From Heliocybe sulcata (Eukaryota; Basidiomycota; Agaricomycetes; Gloeophyllales; Gloeophyllaceae), in NCBI GenBank assembly GCA_004369045.1, contig ML213521.1, positions 430,085 through 494,084 of the forward strand: 64,000 bases of DNA, given 5' to 3'. The notes below the pieces were generated by a model that was not told where the DNA came from, ran no database searches, and saw only the letters and a list, made by a program, of their open reading frames with translations. A program made the translations under genes and the position numbers. Positions within the stretch are counted from its first letter, which is position 1. Every line of letters begins with the position of its first letter. Shown here piece after piece: positions 1 to 10,801 of this stretch.

Positions 1-674
1 ATCTGCGCTACCTTCTCGCGATAGTCTACTGCAAACTGTGCTTAGCTAGGTGCATGTTTCTTAGGAAATAGAACGTACCAAGGTAGTCCCTAACTTCCGC
101 AGCGTAATCCGGGTCAATTTCATACGCCACACCTGAAAGAAATGGATGTCTCAGCAGTATAAAATACCGCATGTGAAGACTGACCCCAGACAACATCATC
201 GTCTGGAAAAGGGTCCTATTGCAGAATGAACGATATATTGGAATGCAAACAATATGCGACTTGCGGAGGCAGAGAATATGTCCCATTCTTCCTTGTGAAT
301 GAGTGTAACGACTCTTCCAGGTTTCTAGGATCAGACATGTGCGAACGTGAGTCCTGTGCATTGTGACCGCAAGAGTAAATCTCACTTCTGGTGTGCCACG
401 GTGATCATGAGATGCTTGGGCGAAACGGCGCACGTAGCCCTTGAGAAATCCGGGAACTAAAGCCCAGTAGCAGCTTGGATACTCGCTCTATTATATACAG
501 ACGACCTACTTTCCGACTTTACATGAGGAGGTGGCTGTCATTTTCCGTACGGTCAGCTCCCTTCAGTGCCGCCGACACCTGAGATATTCGAGGTACCTTG
601 AATATGAGAGAACCATATCCGAAAACTATATACGGTTCTCTAGCCGCCGCTAACGCGCTGTCCTCTGTACTCAT
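1..674 (-). CDS. ChaC-type glutathione-specific gamma-glutamylcyclotransferase (3' end cut by window edge)
   Basis: The ChaC/GCG1 family cleaves glutathione into 5-oxoproline and Cys-Gly in the cytosol. The ATG is at 674-672. Spliced exons read, in order: VFGYGSLIFK (the substrate-binding YGSL loop), PPPHVKSEIPGFLKGYVRRF, QASHDHRGTPE, PGRVVTLIHKEEWDIFSAS, DPFPDDDVVWG, VAYEIDPDYAAEVRDYL and then DYREK at the window edge. The Glu of that last motif corresponds to the family's catalytic acid. Six exons with introns of about 40-80 nt can be followed, and the reading frame stays open through all of them. The usual FWQ before the HRGTPE motif is FAQ here. The C-terminal third lies outside the window. 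Family assignment is firm; exact exon borders are inferred. Confidence 0.9.
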
Positions 675-1095
675 TCTCCTAGAGAGTGGTCAATGTTCTC
701 TTCAATAAAGTGGTGGATGACTCGGTCGAAGACTTGAAGTGGCTCATGGCTGGGATTTGAGACCGCGCTAATAGCAACGCGATCTTGACGCGATCGGGCG
801 TGTCTTCGGAGGCTTTCGGTGTTCCTAAATTCCCAGGGACTTCTTACTCGACTGCGCGCACACAGCATGGCTGCTTTTTACGGTTCTAAGACTTCAAATC
901 CAGGCGAGTTAGAGAAGAAGTATGGCTCAGTGAGTGATCGATTGCATCGAAGTCCGCTGGGATAGCAAGCACTGCCTATTGACAATCAGGTACCAGAGGT
1001 TGATATACTTCGCCAACGGCTATGGACCATGAGGATGACAGCAAAATACTCGATCAAAAGAGAAGAAAGTCGATGGGGATAATAGTTTTGCTGCT

Positions 1096-2367
1096 TTACG
1101 CCTCATCGTGATGGAAGTCGCGCTTGCTGTGACTTCTTTTGATTGGTGGGACGCAGTTCTCCTTGTCAGCTGAAAGGACGGACCCCTTCGAGCACTTTAC
1201 TGGAAAACGAAGGGATTTTTAGCACTCGTTGCTAGCCAGGCTAGGAATGACTCACGAATATTGCAACTTCCTCTACTGCAGATAACGTCATCTACATTGG
1301 GAATTGCGCTGCAGTCCCGTCCGCCGTCAGCACTCCGGTTCCCTCCTCTAGGATCATCGACGCATCCACCGCATGACCTGATAAATTCTATCAGATGGAC
1401 CACACCAGCGGGCATTATGGAAAGACGCACTCGACATCGCTGGCAATGTTCACGCACTCGTACTTGTACATGGTCGTCTGCGTCCCGTGGCCAGAGTTAC
1501 TTGTGATAGCGTTCCACACTGGGCAACTTTTGTATCCGGACTTCCCGCAGTACCCGCCGGTGGTGGCAGCACGACGCAACTGTGAACTAACGGCTCCCCC
1601 AGCAGCAGCTGGTCATACTCAACTATCAGCTCAGTAGCCGAGGCCTTTGGATAGAGACTTACGACAAGTTCCAGATGAATCCTGTGAGCAGGACGACAAA
1701 GCGCCATCCGTGGCTATACACTGAAGGGGAGAGATGGAACCCGCAGGAGACCATCCTTGCTGGAAATTGCCCTTGTTCGGGCATTTGAAGCAGGACGGTT
1801 GACCGACTTGGTCCTAATCTGATATCAGTGCCTGTTCGTCGCAGCCAGTGCTGATTCACGCACGTTATAATAACCAGAGCAGCAAGTGCAGCATTTCGTC
1901 GCGCCGGAGATGCTACTGAACGTTCCCCTAGGGCACCGATCGCAGTCCTGCTTTGCACCAGGGTTGGCGGAAAACCGTCCGGGCTCACACAGGGTCGGAG
2001 CGGCGTTCGTGTTCGAATTGCAATACGACCCGGCGGGACAAATGGTGCACTGTGAAGCTCCGGCTGCGCTGTAGTACCCCTGCCCGCACGGCGTTTGTGC
2101 TTGGCTGCCGGATCCGGATACGTACCAGCCAGGCGAGGCCAACGTACAACTGGTTTGGCTCGTTTCTGCCAGCCGCCAAGTGTCAGTCGATACGACCGAA
2201 CATAGAAGAATGGAAATGGACGTACGAGATGCATAGGTACCCGCAGGACATGCATAGCAAGGAGATTTGCCATTGGACGAGTAGTAGCCGGCGGAGCAAG
2301 GAGGATTCGCCGCTACCTGCGCTACGACCGCTAATAGCACGAGGAGAGAAACCAGAATGCGTGCCAT
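1096..2367 (-). CDS. Secreted cysteine-rich CPL1-like protein, copy A
   Basis: It begins with a signal peptide (MARILVSLLVLLAVVAQVAA) and continues with tandem ephrin-receptor-like Cys repeats (CSAGYYSSNGKSPCYACPAG, CGQGYYSAAGASQCTICPAG, CEPGRFSANPGAKQDCDRCP). The C-terminal CPL1-like domain contains YKYECVNIASDVESCGGCV and GGRDCSAIPNVDDVICSRG. The tail is basic and His-rich and ends at TAA 1098-1096. About six exons can be joined. An intron interrupts the CPL1 domain between VE and SCGGC; copy B (12351-13599) is continuous at that point. CPL1 of Cryptococcus is a secreted immunomodulatory protein; what mushroom homologues do is unknown. The family occurs widely in Agaricomycetes. It stands head-to-tail with PNPOx copy a, as one arm of an inverted duplication. 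Confidence 0.85.
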
Positions 2368-3536
2368 GTCGGGACGGATGCTGGGGCCGTTGACAGTGCG
2401 GTTGACAGACCCGCCTCCCGCTCATTATAAGAGGTGACCGGTGAGTAGGGGCAACTACGAGCACAAACATGGCTGCGGAAGTTTGAGGTTTGAATGGTTG
2501 ACCATGATCGAGGAGCAGCAGGGGGGACCAGATCCGATCAAGGACAGCGCCCTGCGGGGCTGGAATATTGTATTCCAAGACGTGGAGTGCCTGTCTTCAA
2601 GACTCTGTATGTATTGCCGATGAATCGTTCCGATCCAGATCAGGCCGGTAATCAGTCTGAACCGATAATTGACGTTCCTGAATCTTTATTAAATCCTAGA
2701 CCGCTACCTTTTACACAGGCACCGGAACAGCCGATAACAGTTTGATTCGAAACCCTCCCGGTTGGCGCAGTTGAATCGGTCCCGTTGAAAGCTCCCCAAA
2801 TGGGCATAATCCACAACTTGGATATGTCTTTGACCGTCTGAGTTCGTACGTTCGTCCACTCTTCTCCGGCGTAGTGTTGCGAGCCATCGTCCAGTGGACT
2901 CATAGCACCTTCTCACTGACGAGATGGCCTCATCCCAACTTCTGCGCGAGACAGTCTTGGTCATTGATTCAGACATGGCCCCTACTTCCGTACGAACGCT
3001 AACTAAATGAAGAGAAGTTATTATCGCCATACTATGGCGAGCTCGGCCCGAAAGTTCAGCTTTCACAGTTTGCACGTACGATCCAAAATATGACCAATAG
3101 TATTACGATGTCCTCGAGAGGCGTGTCTTTACGGGATCACGACTCATTTGCGTGGAGTGACTGACCGGGATGGTATACAATTTGGGAACATGGTGACTTT
3201 GGCACCTGATATCATGCTCAACGATTCACTTTGATCCAGCCAATATCTGAAGAGCATGAGAACTTCAGCCGATGTCTCCAGGTCCGTCATACCTTGCTTT
3301 GACAAGAAGCAAAGACAAGGGAATTGCGACATACCGTAGAATTCAACGGGCAGGTCAGAGGTCTCCGCGCTACTCTCGCATCAAGCGTTCACCAACTATG
3401 TGGGCAAGATGGCGTTCAGCTATTGATTAGTTGCGGCGTGGAGCTATGGTATCTGGAGGTTCTTGTTAGCACTTAGGTGACATACCACATCATAAGATGA
3501 GCGCACCTTACAGTGTGTATAAAGTCGAAGGAAAGT
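2368..3536. other. Intergenic, no supportable gene
   Basis: About 1.2 kb separates CPL1-like copy A from PNPOx copy a. Short open frames on both strands show no recognisable domain, splice pattern or conserved motif. It should include the promoter of copy A, just above 2367, and the 3' flank of PNPOx-a. Confidence 0.5.
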
Positions 3537-4503
3537 CTACACTGGCACTGCTACTCTGCCAATCACCCTCCCAGAGAAAGCAGAAACGATAGCGCCAAGC
3601 AGGAACGCCAGCATCAACCTCACCTCCTCCCTTTTCAGCCACGCCGTACCGAAGTCTTGGATCTTCACTCCAACCTTTGCCTCAGAGCCCTTCTTCATCT
3701 TGATAGCACCGAACCGACTAAGCTCGCGGACCGCTTTCAAAGGCAGGTTGGACTCGTACGGGGCTTCAGTGAGTGCAGGGAGACCGTCGATGCTCTGCGC
3801 GTTCATGTTCCGCCAGTACGCTTTCAGCCCGTTATCGGCGATATTGTCCGGCGCTGCCAAGTCGCGCTGCTCGTGCACGATGCTGACATTCAGCAGCTTC
3901 TCGCGGTGACCGATGTATTCGTAGAATGGGACGCCAAAACCGCAACTCTGGTGAGACATCAATAAAGGACCGCAACACTCGTAAAGAACTCACCGTTCCG
4001 ACTTTGTGGACGTCGACAACTATTACCGACCGGGATCCTGGCGTCCGCTTCTCTGGAGGTACGAACGAGAAATACTCGGGAGTCCCGAATTCATGCACTT
4101 TGCCTAGGAGTGCCACTCAGCTCCTGAACGCAAGCGAGCGTAGTGAATACACGCACCCGTGCCAAATATACGACACATCATAGGAGGGCCTTCAAATGCC
4201 GCGAACAAGATCGTAATGCGCCCATTCTCTCGCAGATGCGCAATCGTCTCGCTTCCTGAACCACAGCTCCAATCAGTAAATGCAGTCTCGTCGAAACGCC
4301 GAACACGGCGACGCACCACTTCCAGTGAGGTCTTCGTACCATACCGTCCTATTGTCGACAACATGGAAGGTGCCGCCCACACCTTTGTTCGAAAGATTGA
4401 CGTGCCCAGAACCGGAGAGAGGCGCGGTCGCCACCGTGAACATGTGTTGCTTCCTCACCCATTCAACGAGGTGGTCCGGTATCTCGTCAAAGAACTTGCC
4501 CAT
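3537..4503 (-). CDS. PNPOx-like FMN split-barrel protein, copy a
   Basis: This belongs to the pyridoxamine 5'-phosphate oxidase-like flavin-binding split-barrel proteins of fungi, whose substrate is unknown. Spliced exons read MGKFFDEIPDHLVEWVRK, QHMFTVATAPLSGSGHVNLS, VWYEDLTGSGSETIAHLREN, GRITILFAAFEGPPMMCRIF, KVHEFGTPEY, PGSRSVIVVDVHKVGT and SCGFGVPFYEY. A linker with SIDGLPAL follows, then a final hydrophobic segment (LMLAFLLGAIVSAFSG) that suggests a C-terminal membrane anchor. The start at 4503 matches the paralogues. An in-frame ATG at 4551 sits only 7 nt from a TATA box and is probably upstream of the transcript. Intron positions match those of the three plus-strand copies. Confidence 0.85.
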
Positions 4504-4557
4504 CTTCTGGTCTGGGGTAAGGCGGAAAGCAGATCCTGATGAAGCGCTCATTCGCCA

Positions 4558-4566
4558 TTATATATA
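4558..4566 (-). promoter_or_regulatory. TATA box of PNPOx copy a
   Basis: TATATATAA read on the minus strand lies 55 nt upstream of the preferred ATG at 4503 and 7 nt upstream of the alternative ATG at 4551. The spacing favours the downstream start. Confidence 0.5.
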
Positions 4567-5073
4567 CCTGAGCGCTGAATTGATAGTCCCCGCAGTTATG
4601 GAAGCACTATGTCAAGTTAAGTCAGTATATATGGTAGTATCATCAACAAACTCGTCCAAGGTTTAGCTCTGGTTACCTTGATTAGGCCGCCATCGTTGCT
4701 TGTCGTAAGCGGCTGCGCACAGCAGCTCCTCAAAGTGCCCGGTACCAGTGTAAGGGAAAGCGTGCCTTCACTTCGCCATGTCGGGGCGTCCGAAACAGGC
4801 ATTTTCTGAGTCCACTGCCTGGTGGTTCTGCAGACATGCAAATTGCGTGAATTAGGGTAGACGGCACACAAGCTACCGAGCTAATGTACGGTACTAAAAT
4901 ACGTTATAGATAAATATACAACACTACTCTGTATCACAACAAGGTGCTATAAAATACATACGCGGAACAAATCTATAGAGGATGCAAACGAATGGCGTTA
5001 AAGATGTCGAGTCTTACTAAAACGAACGAAGTCGAAGTACCCCGACACACCGGCACCGAGGTAGAGAGCACTA
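4567..5073. other. Intergenic, upstream of PNPOx-a and 3' of GT90
   Basis: About 500 nt, AT-rich around 4880-4980. No coding region was recognised. It should hold the PNPOx-a promoter and the GT90 terminator region. Confidence 0.5.
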
Positions 5074-7432
5074 TCAGAGAGGCGCATCCTCGTATTCTTC
5101 CTCCTCGGAGTCTGAAGGATCCGCAGCCAGGTCCGGCGGAGGAACATAAGTCATCGCCTCTCTATCCAGGCTAGTAACTCTCGCGTACTCCAAGGCCATT
5201 CTGCCGGGCGATATCAGCCATGCCCGCCTTCATCCCACCAAGCCAACAAACTCACCGGAACATATACGCGGTCATATCTTCCTTTCTCCAAAACGTCTTA
5301 CTCCACTCCCGCCCAGCCTCCGCTATCCGTCTCGCAAGCTCGTCGTGCCCGCCCTCACCGTTAAGGTCGCCTCGGAAGAACATGAAAGCGTCGTACAGAT
5401 CTGACAGGTCGACTTGAACGGGGACGTAGTGCACCCAAGGCTGTATCCGGTCTTGGAACCTACAGCGCTGCATCAGACATGGCTTCATAAACTTGACTGC
5501 ACTTTACGTACCATTCCGAGTATATCGTGGCCTTGAAAATCATCGACCTTGAGGTAATCAAACGCTTAAACCGGCTGGACCATCCGTTCCCGTCGATCTG
5601 ATAGAGTAAACAAAATCAATGATTCAGTATCATGAGCTCAAGGCTGCGGAACACTTACGTCCATGACATACTTGTACTTCCCAGCCGCCTGAAAGTTCAT
5701 ATTCCCCCTCCACTCAAACAGCTCCGCAAGAATCTCGCAGATCGCGGGCTCACAGGCCAGAGGCTTCCCAGCAAAGTACACATCCATAGTCTCCCCGTTC
5801 AAAACGCTGCGCTTCACCTCCACACCCGAGCCGACGCTCGTGTTCCCGTACCAGTCGTACTTGTTCGGCATCAGGACCTTGACGTTCCCGTCGCGCCTCG
5901 TGGTGAGCTCAATGAGCCGCTCACGGTGCGCCTTCCACCACTTGCGGTCACTCCCATGCCAAATCCCAGTATTGCTTCCTCTCCACATCAACCGCTCATC
6001 CGTCTTATCCTCCCACTCCGGATCATTGACATCGTTCATCCAATTGAGAGGCGTAGGCACACGCAGATCATTGTGCAATTCGTCTACACACCAAGAGAAC
6101 TGCGGCCGGAGGTACGGGTCGGGGGCAGGGCCGAAATTGTGCGAGATGAACTGGCCGTGCTGCGAGAAATGCGACGGGTGCAAGCATGGGTCCATCGTTT
6201 TGCGGTGGTCCCAGACAAACGTCTTGCGGTTGACATTGGGGTGGTCGTTGATCATTCGGGAGGGGTACCGGCGTGCGGGAGACTGAGGCGAGCAGGCACC
6301 GAGCCAGCCGTACGCGCCCGCGTGCGGCGGGTTATTGACGTCGATGTCTAAGTAATGGTTAGCCAGTGGAACGAACCAGGAAGAGTGAGGGACTCACATC
6401 GGCCTTCCGCCGCTGCGTCCACTGCGGACTGACGCAGCTCGTAGTTCTTGACCACGTTCGGGTTATCGTGCGGCGAGAAGATCGCGCGGAACGGCGGGAT
6501 GTGATGCTCGACCTCCTCCAGTATGTCCATGAGCTGGTACCCGCCCTTGAGATATACCTCCCGCTGATCCTCTCGGTTGAACGACGTGTGCAGCACGTCA
6601 AGCGGGTCGTCCTGCGCCATCTTGCCCAAGACAAAGCCGTCCTTGTGGTCCTCCCAGTCCTTTGCGATCTTCTGGAGGTCTTTCGGGTCCATACCCCAGA
6701 AGGGCTCCAAATCGTGATAGATCTGGTCGTATTCGTCTGGGAGCTGTACATTATGGGCTTGGACATATGCCCACCTACAGAAATGAGCTCGGGAGCGAGC
6801 GACCGGCAGCGGACTACTCACCAATGATCGAACCCTTTGGGAGGTAGCCTCCGGTACCGTCGTTTGTACTCTCGCACCGCCTGCTCAAGCGTCTTGCTCG
6901 CCCGTCGCAACTTGTCGTCCCACGCCTGCTCCGCCCGCTCAATGAGTTCGTAGATAGGATGTGCCCCTTCGGGATTGACGACGAGAAGCCCATCAGAGCG
7001 ATAAACATGCGGAGGCAATTCCTCTTCTAATCCACTGTACTCGGGCTGATCCGTCAGCCCCAGCAATTCGGGAAAGAGATCCTCGGGTTTCGCGACGATC
7101 TTCTCCTCGGGCTCGTCTAGTTCAGCGTTAGTGTCGAGGAAAGGACTGTCTTCTCCGGACTTCAGCACGACTTGCGCGGGGGCATGAGGGTGAAGGTCGG
7201 ACTGACGTTGTACCGCATACATACCGGGCTTCTTGACTATCGGGGCAGAGTCATTGTATTCGTCTTCGAATGAGATGGGTCGCGCTGTTCTCGTAGGGGC
7301 GGCAAGGAGGTCGTAGCTGATCCAGTAGAGTGCAAGGAAGAACAGAGGCAGCGCGACGAGCCTCTTGGTGGGCTTTCGCAGATAGATAGTCATCCTTCGA
7401 CGTATCCTAACCATTTGCCTCCGGTTCAACAT
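5074..7432 (-). CDS. GT90 (CAP10-type) glycosyltransferase, type II membrane protein
   Basis: Family GT90 includes Cryptococcus CAP10/CXT1 beta-xylosyltransferases that act in the Golgi on glycans. The N-terminus is short and basic, followed by one membrane anchor (LVALPLFFLALYWISYDLL) and an acidic stem. The catalytic region reads DEYDQIYHDLEPFWGMDP, FRAIFSPHDNPNVVKNYEL, DERLMWRGSNTGIWHGSDR and EILAELFEWRGNMNFQAAGK. The CAP10 signature YKYVMDIDGNGWSSRFKRL is built across a splice. Then come VHYVPVQVDLSDLYDAFMFF and an acidic C-terminal tail ending at TGA 5076-5074. A GTGAGT...TAG segment overlaps the 5' end (about 7459-7404) and could be a 5'UTR intron, which would move the start to the ATG at 7393. 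It sits between the two arms of the inverted CPL1/PNPOx block. Confidence 0.9.
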
Positions 7433-8053
7433 CGTCGTCGTGTTTAAAGGCGGAGACACTCACCGATTGCTCCGTCCTGACCGAGCGCTTATCCGTATTG
7501 CTTCCGTCTATCCGTCCTCGAGTTGCCGCGCGCCCAGCAGGAAAATGGGAGAAAAATTGAGAGGATAACAGCACTTTGCCGGTCGAAGCCATGCTGAGCT
7601 GCCTTTTTGTGAAGTGACAGCGTCCGCGACGATCGAAAGCCCCGCATTCTAGCCTGCGCTTGACGTTCCCGCCGCTTTTCCCGTCATGTATCATGTCAGT
7701 CGAAGCCCAAATGAGAGAGGTACCGCCCAGGAACATGCCGGCGCCGGTGACGAATTTGGCATGCGTCCCTGCCTCGACCGGGTTGGGGGGGGGGGGGAGG
7801 AGGGAGGGGGAGAATATTGAAGTTCAAGAAATATTGCAAGATACTCTTATACTGGCATCGCTGCATGAATCCGTAGAACGGTAATCGACGCATATACTCG
7901 GCGGCGACAGTGGCTGCAAGACGCCACGAACAAGTGCAAACAATATTTCAGCCACAACCGTGCACTGACCGTACGCTATCTGAGAGACTACACTCGTGTT
8001 TATTATAGCAACTCAATCCGAGATGCCCGCACCTCCCTTGACCTCGCACCGCC
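7433..8053. promoter_or_regulatory. Divergent promoter region between GT90 and PNPOx copy b
   Basis: About 620 nt separate two divergently transcribed genes. It contains a run of 13 G at about 7785-7797 followed by further G clusters to 7811, and an AT-rich TATA-like stretch near 7999-8007 upstream of the PNPOx-b ATG. Open frames here show no family resemblance. Confidence 0.45.
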
Positions 8054-8975
8054 ATGGGCAAGTTCTACGACGAAATCCCGGATCACCTGATAGCATGGAT
8101 CAAAAAGCAGCAAATGTTCACGGTCGCAACAGCGCCTTTGAGCGGCGAGGGGCACGTCAACGTGTCAGGGAAGGGCGTCGACGGCACCTTCCATGTCGTT
8201 GACGGTAAGCGGGTGTGGTACGAAGACCTGACGGGCAGCGGTACGCCAGCGCCATCAGATACCTTATCAGTATCATTTCTAACCTGTCTACTGTCTGGGT
8301 GACCAGGTAACGAAACGATCTCTCATATACGGGAGAACGGGCGCATCACGATTCTATTTCATGCCTACGAAGGGCCTCCCATGATATGTCGTCTGTTTGG
8401 GACGGGTATGTTACTCTTGGCAATGGCATTGACGTTGAAATTTAATGAACGCCGTAGGATCTGTGCATGAGTTTGGCACGCCTGAGTACGATGCCTTCAT
8501 TTCGCCGGAGGAGAGGAAACCTGGATCGCGGGCTGTCATAGTCATGGACGTACATAAAGTTGGGACTGTACGTATTCATCCCTTTCCCATGACACTCTAT
8601 TGATGCGGGCCTCAGAGCTGCGGCTTCGGAGTGCCCTACTACAGCTACGCAGGCCAGCGCGAGACCATTCTCAACTGGTGCTCTCAGCTAGAGAAATCCC
8701 AAAACAAGGAGAAAGACATCAAGGCCTGGTGGACGACCGAGAACACAAAGAGCTTAGACGGTCTACCCGGCCTGAACACCGCACACATCACTGATCGACC
8801 TGCGGAGAGTTCGTACCAGTTCCACTTAACGAAGAAAGGCAAAGCCAAGAACAGGGAAATCGTCGAGGCGGGTGGGACGGTAGCTGGCTCGGGAGCTAAA
8901 GAGGAGGTGAAGCTGGCATTGGCCGTCTTATTCGGTGCGATCATCTCCGCCTTATATACTAGAATGAACAGTTAG
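8054..8975 (+). CDS. PNPOx-like FMN split-barrel protein, copy b
   Basis: Four exons encode MGKFYDEIPDHLIAWIKKQ, MFTVATAPLSGEGHVNVS, VWYEDLTGSGNETISHIREN, GRITILFHAYEGPPMICRLF, HEFGTPEYDAF, KPGSRAVIVMDVHKVGT and SCGFGVPYYSYAGQRETIL. A linker with SLDGLPGL follows, then a terminal hydrophobic helix (LALAVLFGAIISALYT). The first intron (from GT at 8241) splits the Gly codon after DLTGS, as in the other copies. It is the first of three tandem copies and is divergent from GT90. Like its relatives it probably binds FMN or another flavin; the substrate is unknown. Its linker carries an Ala/Gly/Lys-rich stretch absent from copies c and d. Confidence 0.87.
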
Positions 8976-9517
8976 CTGTGATGCGCCATGTTCGACTATT
9001 TGGTATATAAGCCGATACCCCGCTTCTCTATCCCAAACTAGAGCCAGTCTACGTACACTGGTGAGCAGCAGTTTATCTCAGGTCCCAGTGGCATCGGGTC
9101 TCGCGGCCACACTGAAGAAGCGCAGCGCTATTTATAAAGCCTCAGGTGCCCAGCGACTGCGGTGGCTCACTTCACTGACAATCAGCAATATCAGGAAGCA
9201 GTTCACACTTACAGTACACAAGGTCGCCGAAGAAGCCCGCCTGCCTTATCACTGGTGCCAACTGTTCAAACACCACGTAAATCGACCGAGCGCAACCCTC
9301 TCATTGTGGTGTCTAGCCTCCATACATGGCTTGGAAAACCCTGGCTTTTGTGCAAAGACGTGATTGCAAACTTGGATTTTATCATGCTAAGTGTCTGATA
9401 GAACGCGACCCCACGACTTGTTGGGACAACTATGCCACGAATCACCAAGACGTATATATGCGACCATTCTCCAGAAGACTTGCGGCTTCGTGACTCCCAG
9501 TTATTCTGTTCATCAAC
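8976..9517. other. Intergenic between PNPOx copies b and c
   Basis: About 540 nt. A TATA-like TATATAT lies near 9453-9459, about 60 nt upstream of the copy c ATG. No further gene was recognised. Confidence 0.45.
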
Positions 9518-10484
9518 ATGCCCCAAGTCTACGACGAGATACCCCCGCACCTCATCGACTGGATCGGAAAGCAGCATATGTTCACGGTGGCTACAGCCCC
9601 TCTAAAAGCCGACGGGCACGTCAACGTCTCAGCGAAAGGCCTCAAGGGGACCTTCCACATCGATGGACCCAACCGCGTGTGGTACGAGGATCTGACGGGG
9701 AGCGGTGAGTACGAACTCAGCTGGAAGAAGAGTCCGGATACTGATGTAGAGGGTATAACAGGGAGCGAGACGATTGCGCACGTACGGGAAAACGGACGAA
9801 TCACAATTTATTTCAATGCCTTCGAAGGACCTCCCAAGATCTGCCGCTTGTGGGGTAGAGGTGAGTTCCCGTACGAATTTCGTACTCCCCACCATGTGAC
9901 ACTATATGCACTACTCCAGGACAAGTGCACGAGTTTGGTACACCAGAATACGACGCTTACCTGCCCCCGGGCAAGCGCGCCCCAGGCTCACGGTCCGTCA
10001 TTGTCGTCGACGTCTACAAAGTTGGCACGGTACGCATCGGCCACCGCCCAGTATATACTGAACGCTAATTTTTATATTCCCGCCTTGACAGACCTGCGGC
10101 TACGCCGTCCCGTTTTACGAATTCAAAGGCCACCGCGACACGCTCCTCGACTTCTGTAACAAGAAAGAGTTGAGGGACTTGCACGCGGAAGAATTCAACG
10201 CCGACAAGGGCCTCAAGGCTTATTGGAGAGCGAACAATGTGAAGAGTCTGGACGGCTTGCCTGCGCTCGAGGTCGCCCCGCAGTCCGGACACTCTGTCGA
10301 GACCGACAGAGACTACAGTCGGTTTGGGGTAATAAGTTTGAAAGAGGCCGCCCGGGAGATGCAGGATGGAGGGAGGCAGCGGCAGCGGCAGATTGGATGG
10401 GAGGAGATGATGTTGATGTCGTTTGTATTCTTGTTGGGGACGGTTGTCTCGGCTTTCTTTGGCAGAATGGCAGGGCCTTGTTAG
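9518..10484 (+). CDS. PNPOx-like FMN split-barrel protein, copy c
   Basis: The same four-exon layout as copy b. It begins MPQVYDEIPPHLIDWIGKQ and continues MFTVATAPLKADGHVNVS, VWYEDLTGSGSETIAHVREN, GRITIYFNAFEGPPKICRLW, HEFGTPEYDAYLPPGKRAPG and SVIVVDVYKVGT, then a CGYAVPFYEFKGHRDTLLDF segment. A charged Gln/Arg-rich stretch follows, then a C-terminal hydrophobic segment (LMSFVFLLGTVVSAFFG) ending in GPC. It is closest to copy d by eye: both have the YLPPGKRAPGS loop and the GRMAGPC/ARMVGPC ending. A Cys three residues from a membrane-associated C-terminus is noted, but it does not form a CaaX box. Confidence 0.87.
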
Positions 10485-10801
10485 GCTATGTCTCCAGGTA
10501 ATGATTGGGTAATGTAACCGCTGCTTCCACTCATCCTTGGACCCTTTTAGCCTTCAGGTCTCCACTGCACGCATAACGGTAATAATAAACCTTTACCTCC
10601 GCATACGACATGACCGGCGACTCACCCGAGACTATCATGCGACTCGCGGCTCACCACTCTGTTGGTTTTTGCATTGCTCAGCCTCGCGGCGCCTCGTGTC
10701 CACTGACCCGGATTCATGACTCAACCCGACCCGGTGGTAGTATTTATGCGTGCAGTGACTCAGGAGGCCTTGCGATATCGAGAGCACTCAAGTCTTCCGA
10801 T

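Noticed and set aside
4504-4551. N-terminal extension of PNPOx copy a from the ATG at 4551
   Set aside because: That ATG lies 7 nt from the TATA box and the extension is absent from the other three copies.
5632-6351. 239-codon plus-strand frame
   Set aside because: Antisense shadow of the GT90 catalytic exon; no domain, and GC-rich codon mirror.
10610-10801. N-terminal extension of PNPOx copy d
   Set aside because: Open but not conserved in the paralogues; the start at 10802 aligns with all copies.
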